A stretch of DNA of 28,349 nt from contig DATEAK010000330.1 in NCBI GenBank assembly GCA_035288405.1, positions 1 to 28,349 of the forward strand, written 5' to 3'. The notes below the pieces were generated by a model. That model was given only the letters and a program-made list of their open reading frames with translations. It did not search any database and had not been told where the DNA came from. The position numbers were made by a program, and so were the translations under genes. Shown here piece by piece: positions 14,790 to 22,214 of the stretch. The first letter of the stretch is position 1. Each line of letters starts with the position of its first letter. Source of the stretch: JACPSX01 sp035288405 [NCBI: bacterium] (GTDB taxonomy: Bacteria; JACPSX01).

Positions 14790-17700
14790 ATGCTCACTTA
14801 CCCACGTTTCAACCGGAAGCTCCTCTACAATCCGGAGTTTGAGCACGACAGCTGCGGCGTTGGATTTGTTGCCAACATAAGCGGGCAGCGCAGCTTTGAA
14901 ATCGTCCGCCAAGCCCTGGGCGGGGTCATGAATCTGACTCACCGGGGAGCCATTGATGCGGATACCAAAACCGGGGACGGAGCCGGGATTCTGACCCAGA
15001 TTCCGCACCGGTTCTTCCAGAGAGAATCCCGCAAGCTCGGCTGCCGCCTGGAACGACCCGAAGACTTGGCTGTCGGCATGGTCTTCCTCCCACGCCAGAA
15101 TCCGGAAGAACAAAATTTCTGCCGCCAAATTCTGGAAGAGATTTGCCGGAGAAGAGGACTTGGAATCATCGGCTGGCGGCCCGTCCCGACGGACCCTTCG
15201 GTTCTGGGATATAAGGCCGCCTCTACCCGCCCGGAGTTCCAGCAGTTTCTCGTGCTTCGCCCGACAGATGCCTCAGATGCCCAGTTCGAGCGCGCCCTCT
15301 ACCTGGCCCGCAAAGAAGCGGAAAAAAGAATTGACGAAGCCAGGATCGGCGATTTTTACGTCCCTTCCTTCTCTCACAGGACACTAGTCTACAAGGGACT
15401 TCTCGTAGCCCCTCATCTTCCGAACTTCTTTCCCGACCTGAGCGATCCCGACTACGAGTCGGCTCTGGCCGTCTTTCACCAGCGCTACAGCACGAACACT
15501 TTCCCCACCTGGCAGCTGGCTCAGCCTTTCCGGGCTCTGGCCCACAACGGGGAAATCAATACACTGAAGGGAAACCGCAATTGGGTGCGGGCTCGTGAGC
15601 CCGAACTCAGTTCCCCTGTGTGGAAAGAAGAAATCCATTGGCTCAGGCCGATTGTCCAAGTCGGAGGCAGCGATTCGGCAAGCCTGGACAACGTCCTGGA
15701 GCTGTTAACCCTGTCCGGCCGCGAACTCCCGGAAGCTATGATGACGCTGGTTCCCGAAGCCTGGGAGAACATGCCCCGCATGAATCCGCGCTGGAGAGCT
15801 TTTTACGAATACCAGGCTCTGTTCTCCGAATCCTGGGACGGACCGGCGGCTCTTGCCTTTTCGGACGGGAACATAGTTGGGGCTTGCTTGGATCGGAACG
15901 GCCTTCGTCCTTCCCGCTACAAATTGACTGACGACGGCACTTTGGTATTGGCTTCTGAAGTAGGGGTGCTGGAGCTTGACGAACAGCGGATCGTAAAGAA
16001 GGGACGCTTGGGCCCGGGCCAGATGATTGCCGTCGACACACGGGCAGGCCGTCTGATGACCAATGATGAAATCAAGAACGCGTTCTCCAGCCGTCTCTCT
16101 TACGAGGAGTTGCTGGAAAAAACAGTTCGCTACTTCCCGGCCAAGGGAGCGGAACCGATCAGTCCCATCCCGCTGGATGAGCCTTACAATCTTCTGGAGC
16201 TTGAGAAGGTTTTCGGCTACACGCGGGAGGAAATTTCCCTGGTCCTCACCCCGATGATCGAAAAAAAGGAGCCCGTGGGTTCCATGGGAGATGACACCCC
16301 GATCTCCGCCCTCTCCCGGCGGCCGCGTCTTCTCTACTCCTATTTGAAACAGCTTTTTGCCCAGGTGACCAACCCTCCGATTGATCCAATCCGGGAAGAG
16401 TTGGTTATGTCACTGCATACCTATCTGGGAAAAAGGCCGAGCTATCTTGCGCTCAACGGCGGGAACGATGATACCAGGCTTTTGCATCTTGCGACACCCA
16501 TTCTTACGGATCGCGAACTCGAGAGCATCCGGAAGATTTCCGATCCGAGTCTCGCCTGCACCACGCTGGACTGTCTCTTCCCCGTAGATCGTGGAACCGA
16601 GGCGCTGGAATCCAGTATTCGAGATCTCTGCAACCGGGCCATTCAGGCAGTTTTGGCCGGCAAGACCATCCTGATTCTGAGCGATCGCGGGGTAAATTCT
16701 TCTCGGGCTCCGATCCCCATGATTCTCGCTGTGGGAGCGATTCACCATCACCTGATCCGTCAGGGCAAGCGCACTCAGGTAAGCCTCATTGTTGAAACAG
16801 GAGAAGCCCGCGAGGTTCACCACATGGCGGTTCTTATCGGGAACGGAGCAAGCACGATCAATCCATACCTGTCCTGGAGCTTGGTCGACTCCCTGGCAAC
16901 TTCCGGAGCTTTCCCGAATCTCAGTCGGGAACAGGCTCTCGAGAACTACCGGAACACATTGAACAAGGGAATTCTCAAGATCATGTCCAAGATGGGGATC
17001 TCCACGATCAGCAGTTATCACGGCGGCCAGCTCTTCGAAGCCATTGGAATCGGGAAAGAGGTCATCGACCTCTGCCTGCCGGGAACCCCGTCAGCCATCG
17101 GAGGTCTGGATTTCAGAGAAATCGCTGCGGACATCTTGCACCGGCACCGGGATGCTTACGGTGATTCCGATATGCTCGAGTATGGAGGGGATTACAAGTA
17201 CAAACACGACGGGGAATACCACAGCTTCAATCCCCACGTAGTGGACGCTCTCCATAAGGCCATCGTAGAAGGCAGAGCGGAAGAATACCGGCGCTTTGCC
17301 GATCTGGTTCAGAGCCGGGATCCTATGTCGATCCGTGATCTCTTGCTTGTAAAGAAGGGGAATCCAATCCCTCTCGAAGAAGTTGAGCCCCTTTCCGAAA
17401 TTACCCGTCGCTTTACGAGCGCCGCCATGTCCCTGGGCGCTCTGAGCCCTGAAGCCCACGAGACTCTGGCCATTGCTATGAACCGCATCGGAGCCAAGAG
17501 CAACACCGGAGAAGGGGGCGAAGATCACCGGCGCTTCCACGAAGTGACGCCCGAGGGAGATTCGAGCAACAGCAAGGTGAAGCAGGTGGCTTCGGGGCGT
17601 TTCGGTGTCACGCCGGAATACCTGGTCCATGCGGAGGAACTTCAGATCAAGATGGCCCAGGGGAGCAAACCGGGAGAAGGGGGACAGCTACCGGGTCATA

Positions 17701-19331
17701 AGGTCGTGGCTCACATTGCCGCGATCCGTAACTCGATCCCCGGAGTCACACTGATCTCTCCGCCGCCTCACCACGACATTTACAGCATCGAGGATCTGGC
17801 TCAGCTCATTTATGATTTAAAACAGGTGAACCCGCGGGCCAAGGTAAGCGTCAAACTCGTCAGCGAAGCGGGGGTCGGAACCATTGCCGCCGGCGTGGCC
17901 AAAGCGTTTGCGGACCTCATCCTCATCAGCGGGCACGACGGGGGAACCGGCGCCTCTCCTCTGAGCTCCATCAAGAACGCGGGCTGCCCGTGGGAACTGG
18001 GGTTGGCCGAGACCCAGCAGGTCCTCATGCTGAACGGCCTGCGCGGCCGCGTTGTGTTACAGACTGACGGAGGGCTTAAAACCGGTCGGGACGTAATCTT
18101 CGCAGCTCTTTTTGGCGCGGAAGAGTACGGATTCGGTTCCGCCGTCGTCGTCGCCACAGGATGCCGGATGGCCCGGCAGTGCCACATGAACACTTGCCCC
18201 GTGGGAGTCGCTACCCAGGACCCCAAGCTGCGGGAGAAGTTCTGGGGGACTCCGGAAATGGTGGTGAACTACCTCACCTTCGTCGCCCAGGAAGTCCGAG
18301 AGATTTTGGCGGAGATGGGATTCCGCAAGCTGGATGAAATTATCGGACGCACGGATCTGCTGACGCCCAAAGATCTCTCCAAATACCCCAAGACCGCAAC
18401 CCTCGATCTCGGCGCCTTGCTGGCTCAGGTAGACCCGGAGGGAGAGTGCGCCAGACACCATACACAGGAGCGCAACGACCGGGCGGATGACGAGCCCTTG
18501 GATGCAACCATACTACGAGACGCAACGGAGGCCATCGAAGGCAGGGGTCCCATAAACCTTTCTTATAAGATCCAGAACACGAACCGCACGGTGGGCGCCC
18601 GTCTAGCGGGAGAACTGGCCACCCGTTACGGAAACACCGGGCTCCCAGAGGGAAGCATCCGGATTCACTTTCAAGGCAGTGCGGGCCAAAGCTTTGGCGC
18701 TTTCTGCCTACGGGGGATGGAGTTGATTCTGACCGGCGAAGCCAACGACTACGTGGGAAAAGGGATGAACGGAGGAACCATCTCCGTCCGTCCTCCCGAG
18801 GGAGTTTCCTACCGCTCCCACGAAAACTCCATCGTCGGCAACACGATTCTCTATGGAGCCACCGGTGGTTCGTTGTTTGTAGCGGGTCTGGCCGGTGAGC
18901 GCTTCGCCGTTCGCAACAGCGGAGCACGGGCCGTTGTGGAGGGGGTTGGTGATCATGGCTGCGAGTACATGACCGGAGGCATCGTGGCCATTTTGGGAGC
19001 CGTAGGGCGCAACTTCGGTGCCGGCATGTCGGGTGGTCTGGCTTACGTCTTTGACGAAACCGGAGAATTCCCTGAGCTCTACAACCGGGAACTCATCCAA
19101 CCGGAGCGCATTTCGACCCAGGAAGATCGGAAAGAATTGCGCCGTCTTATTGAGGACCACTTGCGCTGGACCCAGAGCGCCCGCGCCCGGGATCTCCTGG
19201 CGCGCTGGGACGAGGTTCTTCCTCTATTCTGGAAAGTGGTCCCCCACTCCGCCGAGGCGACTGCCCAGGCGACTCCCAAAGGGGTGGAAGCTTTGTCGGC
19301 CGGCCGCAGCATGGCCGGGGCACATCGCTAG
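14790..19331 (+). CDS. gltB: Glutamate synthase large (alpha) subunit
   Basis: 1513 residues, normal for GltB, the subunit that hydrolyses glutamine and transfers ammonia to 2-oxoglutarate. The class II amidotransferase domain begins at C22 (HDSCGVGF), exposed after removal of a short propeptide, with LAHNGEINTLKGN later. The central and FMN domains show KPGEGGQLPGHKV, SPPPHHDIYSIEDLAQLIYDL and SGHDGGTGASPLSS. The [3Fe-4S] cysteines are C1125, C1131 and C1136 (GCRMARQCHMNTCPVG). The C-terminal GXGXG beta-helix follows. The ~27-residue loop of ferredoxin-type enzymes is absent between GGED and SNSKVKQVASG, so it is of NADPH type. The ATG at 14790 has GGAAAG upstream; the frame is open 64 codons earlier, across the promoter, and that part is not GltB-like. 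No gltD follows. Confidence 0.96.
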   Translation: MLTYPRFNRKLLYNPEFEHDSCGVGFVANISGQRSFEIVRQALGGVMNLTHRGAIDADTKTGDGAGILTQIPHRFFQRESRKLGCRLERPEDLAVGMVFLPRQNPEEQNFCRQILEEICRRRGLGIIGWRPVPTDPSVLGYKAASTRPEFQQFLVLRPTDASDAQFERALYLARKEAEKRIDEARIGDFYVPSFSHRTLVYKGLLVAPHLPNFFPDLSDPDYESALAVFHQRYSTNTFPTWQLAQPFRALAHNGEINTLKGNRNWVRAREPELSSPVWKEEIHWLRPIVQVGGSDSASLDNVLELLTLSGRELPEAMMTLVPEAWENMPRMNPRWRAFYEYQALFSESWDGPAALAFSDGNIVGACLDRNGLRPSRYKLTDDGTLVLASEVGVLELDEQRIVKKGRLGPGQMIAVDTRAGRLMTNDEIKNAFSSRLSYEELLEKTVRYFPAKGAEPISPIPLDEPYNLLELEKVFGYTREEISLVLTPMIEKKEPVGSMGDDTPISALSRRPRLLYSYLKQLFAQVTNPPIDPIREELVMSLHTYLGKRPSYLALNGGNDDTRLLHLATPILTDRELESIRKISDPSLACTTLDCLFPVDRGTEALESSIRDLCNRAIQAVLAGKTILILSDRGVNSSRAPIPMILAVGAIHHHLIRQGKRTQVSLIVETGEAREVHHMAVLIGNGASTINPYLSWSLVDSLATSGAFPNLSREQALENYRNTLNKGILKIMSKMGISTISSYHGGQLFEAIGIGKEVIDLCLPGTPSAIGGLDFREIAADILHRHRDAYGDSDMLEYGGDYKYKHDGEYHSFNPHVVDALHKAIVEGRAEEYRRFADLVQSRDPMSIRDLLLVKKGNPIPLEEVEPLSEITRRFTSAAMSLGALSPEAHETLAIAMNRIGAKSNTGEGGEDHRRFHEVTPEGDSSNSKVKQVASGRFGVTPEYLVHAEELQIKMAQGSKPGEGGQLPGHKVVAHIAAIRNSIPGVTLISPPPHHDIYSIEDLAQLIYDLKQVNPRAKVSVKLVSEAGVGTIAAGVAKAFADLILISGHDGGTGASPLSSIKNAGCPWELGLAETQQVLMLNGLRGRVVLQTDGGLKTGRDVIFAALFGAEEYGFGSAVVVATGCRMARQCHMNTCPVGVATQDPKLREKFWGTPEMVVNYLTFVAQEVREILAEMGFRKLDEIIGRTDLLTPKDLSKYPKTATLDLGALLAQVDPEGECARHHTQERNDRADDEPLDATILRDATEAIEGRGPINLSYKIQNTNRTVGARLAGELATRYGNTGLPEGSIRIHFQGSAGQSFGAFCLRGMELILTGEANDYVGKGMNGGTISVRPPEGVSYRSHENSIVGNTILYGATGGSLFVAGLAGERFAVRNSGARAVVEGVGDHGCEYMTGGIVAILGAVGRNFGAGMSGGLAYVFDETGEFPELYNRELIQPERISTQEDRKELRRLIEDHLRWTQSARARDLLARWDEVLPLFWKVVPHSAEATAQATPKGVEALSAGRSMAGAHR

Positions 19332-19420
19332 TAACTCCTTCTATTGCAGATTCTTATCTCCTGATTTTCCCACAAACTCAGCATCTGAGACATGGCCTGC
19401 AAGGGGGCACATTGGATGGC

Positions 19421-19449
19421 TTGAGTCCTTGCCCAGTGATATATTTATA
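19421..19449 (+). promoter_or_regulatory. Candidate promoter of the 77-residue ORF
   Basis: TTGAGT (19421-19426), 17-base spacer, TTTATA (19444-19449), in an AT-rich patch about 40 bases upstream of the ATG at 19489. An overlapping TATATT at 19-base spacing is also present. Confidence 0.35.
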
Positions 19450-19488
19450 TTTAGGGGAAGTTCTGCAGGGGAAAAGGGAGGAAAAACC

Positions 19489-19722
19489 ATGGCAGGCATG
19501 AGAGAGTTTTTCAACAATCTCATCGCTGCGTCCCTATCGTACCTGCCCAAGGAGACCACGCAGCACTTGGTGAACAGCGAGAAAGAACTGTTCCTGGCCG
19601 TCCGCTCTCTTCTGGACGAACAAATGAAGTGGTGCGATTTCCACCTCGCTCGGGCCGCTGAGAAGCGCGAGAGTCGCCAAGCCAAGTCTTCTGAGGCAGA
19701 ATCCTTGGACACGGCCACATGA
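19489..19722 (+). CDS. Small conserved-looking protein of unknown function
   Basis: 77-residue protein with GGGAGGAAAAACC directly before its ATG, a very good ribosome site, and its own candidate promoter. It is amphipathic and helical by appearance: FFNNLIAASLSYLP, then a charged segment SEKELFLAVRSLLDEQMKWCDFHL and a polar, lysine/glutamate-rich tail. No signal peptide, metal motif or family that I recognise. It follows gltB by 158 bases on the same strand and may be transcribed separately. Confidence 0.65.
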   Translation: MAGMREFFNNLIAASLSYLPKETTQHLVNSEKELFLAVRSLLDEQMKWCDFHLARAAEKRESRQAKSSEAESLDTAT

Positions 19723-19921
19723 CTCGATGACGGAAGCATAACGGATTGGAGCCAGTTTGGAACTGATTCCCGGTCCGGGTTTCCTTCGCGCCTGATGGAA
19801 TTCCCTAACCTGTTCTCTCTCCATGATTTTAACGACAGCCAGTGGAAAAAAGCAGAGGAACTTCCCCTCCTGCAAAAGAAGGCCTTTCTCCCTTTGGGGC
19901 GTAAAGTGAGAAGCCTCCCTG

Positions 19922-20098
19922 CTAGCTCGAAGGACTCGAAAGAATCTGCGCGGGACCCGGGATAACCCCCGATGGATCTGTTTCAGTCAAAGGCGCCACG
20001 ATAAAATCAAAGCCAGCCAAGGCGTTCGGCACAAAGAGCAGATTTTTCCCTTTCCCAAAAGAGACCGAGAATCTGATTTCTTCAGTTCCGCCCTGCAT
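19922..20098 (-). CDS. 58-residue ORF coupled to the FecR-domain gene
   Basis: A short frame whose ATG shares a base with the TAA stop of the FecR-domain gene (TAATG), a typical translational-coupling junction. The product begins MQGGTEEIRFSVSFGKGKN, followed by the mostly hydrophobic LLFVPNALAGFDFIVAPL and a Pro/Ser-rich tail. There is no signal peptide and no family I recognise. The central hydrophobic stretch could be a beta hairpin or a weak membrane segment. It could also be a chance frame. Confidence 0.42.
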   Translation of the reverse strand: MQGGTEEIRFSVSFGKGKNLLFVPNALAGFDFIVAPLTETDPSGVIPGPAQILSSPSS

Positions 20099-21900
20099 TA
20101 CTGCGATGGGCTGGCAACTGGCGGTGCTGGTACTGGCGGAATGGGTGCAATGACTACCCCTGGCGCTGCTGGAGCTATTACCGGCGGCGGGGCTCCCGTT
20201 GGACCTGCTGCCGTCAGAGCTGCCGCCACCGGGGCAGTCTGCGTCTGCACATTCGTCGCCGCAGTGGTCGCCGTCTGCAACGCTGCCTGCGCCGCCGTCA
20301 CGTTCCCCTGGGTCGCCGCTGTGGCCGCCGACGTGGCCGCCGTGGTTGACTGCTGTGCCGACGTTATGGCCGCTTGCATCTGGGTCGCCAGAGCCTGGGC
20401 CTGAGCCACCCCAACCGTGCTCGCCGAGTTAGCTATACTGCTTAGGGCACTTACCGCCGTCGTGGTTGCTCCACCCGCCTGCACTGCCGCTTGGGCCGCT
20501 GCCTGCGCCGCCGCAGGATTTGCGGCTTGGGTGGTCACGACCGCAGTCACGCTCTGCGCCACCGACGTCGTCGACTGACTGGAAATTGTCATTGCCTGCT
20601 GCGCCTGTTGCGTGGCAAACGTCGCCGCCGCCGTATTCCCCGCCGATGCAGCAGTAATCGCGGTCACCGCTGCCTGCGTCGCCAGCGTCTGAGACTGGGC
20701 CGCCTGCATCACCGCCTGGGACATCGTCTGCAGATTCGCCGCCGCCGCCCCCGTGGCCGTCGTAGCACTTGTCGCCACCGCCTGGGCTGCCGCCACCACC
20801 GTGCTCACCTGCGCCGCCGCCTGCTGCGCCACCTGCGCCGCCGCCACCGCCAGGGTCGCCAGCGCCCGATCTCCCTGGGCCTGCGCAGAGGCCACCACTG
20901 CCTGCGCCTGCGCCAGGTTCGCCGCCGTCACCGTTGCCTGCGCCACCGCCTGCACTGCCTGCACCGCCGCCTGCTGCGCCGCCCCAGGAGCCGCCTGCAC
21001 TATCTGAGCAATCTGCTGGATTGTCTGCTGCGCTGCCTGCGCCGCCGCTACCGCCGAGGTGGCCGCCGCTACCGCCGCAGTATCTCCCATTTTCTGCGCT
21101 TCAGCTACCGAATCCCTCGCTGCCGCCAAGGACGCCTGCGCCTGCACCGCGGACGCCGCCGCCGCCGTGACCGATGCCGCCACTTGCTGGGCTGCCTGCG
21201 GCCCCGCTTCCCGCACCGCCTGCGCCGCCTGCAAAGCCGCTCGCGCTGCCTGCTGCGATGCCGCCACCGCCTGCGCCGCCGCCTGCTGAATCGGCGCCTG
21301 CCGCGCTGCAGCCGCCGGCACCGTCGGGATCGTGGGACTGATCGGTGCTGATGTTGTCCAGTTCCCCGATATCAGACTCCCACCAGTCTCCCCTTGCAAA
21401 CCAACCCCCAGGTTGCCATCCGTTCCCCTCAGGGCCGCCACTACGGTAGGCGTTTCCAGAGAATACTCACGCTGCCCTTCCTGGCTGCGCAAATTAAAGG
21501 CAATCTTCCCCAGCAACACCCGCATCTTACGCACCACCACCAAGCGGCGCACAAAAAACCCCCGGCTTTCCTTCTTCTCTGTGATCCGCACGTTGGAGTC
21601 CGGAGATACCTCCACGGTTCCTCCATCGGACCACACAACCCGCGCCCTCCCCTCCTGGGTTACCACTTTGTCCCCGCTGGTCAGCTCCACCGGCACCCGC
21701 TCCACAACAACCCAGTTCTCGTTGTTTTTCACCCAGACCACCCCGTTGAATTGATCGATCCGGGCAATCGACTCACTCTGGGCAAACACAGACGGGGGAA
21801 TCAAAAAAGACCCAAGGACCAGCAGAAGAAGCAGAAGGGCCGCGCCCTGCACCAGGGAACGGTTCGAGAAGGAGAAACCTTTCAGGTAGGAGCGCCGCAT
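20098..21900 (-). CDS. Exported FecR-domain protein with long Ala/Gln/Thr-rich region
   Basis: 600-residue protein. A Sec signal peptide is clear: basic start, LLLLLLVLGSFLI core, cleavage after SVFA at about residue 40. Residues ~45-165 form a FecR domain (GDKVVTQEGRARVVWSDGG, SPDSNVRI, TPTVVAALRGTDGN). Residues ~195-565 are almost only Ala, Gln, Thr, Val and Ser in degenerate repeats of the AAAQAV/AAQAA kind, very likely long amphipathic helices, and the last 35 residues are Pro/Ala-rich. Many FecR proteins sit in the envelope with the domain reading a signal or binding a ligand. The ATG at 21900 has GGGAGGTG five bases upstream. It lies 314 bases downstream of the CHASE2 cyclase gene, with a CRP-like site between. 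Confidence 0.88.
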   Translation of the reverse strand: MRRSYLKGFSFSNRSLVQGAALLLLLLVLGSFLIPPSVFAQSESIARIDQFNGVVWVKNNENWVVVERVPVELTSGDKVVTQEGRARVVWSDGGTVEVSPDSNVRITEKKESRGFFVRRLVVVRKMRVLLGKIAFNLRSQEGQREYSLETPTVVAALRGTDGNLGVGLQGETGGSLISGNWTTSAPISPTIPTVPAAAARQAPIQQAAAQAVAASQQAARAALQAAQAVREAGPQAAQQVAASVTAAAASAVQAQASLAAARDSVAEAQKMGDTAAVAAATSAVAAAQAAQQTIQQIAQIVQAAPGAAQQAAVQAVQAVAQATVTAANLAQAQAVVASAQAQGDRALATLAVAAAQVAQQAAAQVSTVVAAAQAVATSATTATGAAAANLQTMSQAVMQAAQSQTLATQAAVTAITAASAGNTAAATFATQQAQQAMTISSQSTTSVAQSVTAVVTTQAANPAAAQAAAQAAVQAGGATTTAVSALSSIANSASTVGVAQAQALATQMQAAITSAQQSTTAATSAATAATQGNVTAAQAALQTATTAATNVQTQTAPVAAALTAAGPTGAPPPVIAPAAPGVVIAPIPPVPAPPVASPSQ

Positions 21901-22214
21901 CTTGCACCTCCCAAAAAAGCTGGAGATCGGAGTTGTTCGTGTCCTTTAGCTTTGTCTCGAAAATAAGACCGGGTTTACTCTCCCGGACCCCCAGGGAGTA
22001 ACAATCACAATTCTAAGGGTGAACCAGGGGAAAGACAACAAATTTATGAACCTACAGCCAGTGACAACCGTCACATTTTGAGCCGACCGGGAGACCGAGA
22101 GATCGGGGGCCGAGAAACCCCGGAAAAAAGCGAAACCATAAGAGCACGGTACCCCAGGAACCACCATGAGAATCAGCACTTTTGCCTGAGTAAAGGGCGT
22201 GAACCCGAGGGGGG
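21901..22214. other. Cyclase-to-FecR intergenic region
   Basis: 314 bases without a supported gene. It holds the CRP-like palindrome at 22060-22075 and a G/C-rich patch at 22081-22125 in which CCGGG, CCGAG and CCCCGG blocks could pair in several ways. A minus-strand frame of 77 codons spans it but lacks a ribosome site and any family resemblance. No T-run terminator was seen after the cyclase stop. Confidence 0.5.
22060..22075 (-). promoter_or_regulatory. CRP/FNR-type palindrome upstream of the FecR gene
   Basis: Minus strand TGTGACGGTTGTCACT: TGTGA, six bases, TCACT, one base off the E. coli CRP consensus TGTGA-N6-TCACA. The GTGAC/GTCAC arms are perfect. It lies about 160 bases upstream of the FecR ATG and directly downstream of an adenylate cyclase gene. 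The promoter it would serve is not clear. Confidence 0.4.

Noticed and set aside
14790-19331. Ferredoxin-dependent glutamate synthase
   Set aside because: The insertion that marks ferredoxin-type enzymes between the GGED and KQ(V/I)ASGRFG motifs is absent.
20491-21351. Plus-strand open frame of 286 codons rich in Arg, His, Leu and Cys
   Set aside because: It is the antisense reading of the Ala/Gln-rich FecR gene, and its composition follows from the GCC/GCG/CAG codons of that gene. The opposite strand has the ribosome site, signal peptide and known domain.
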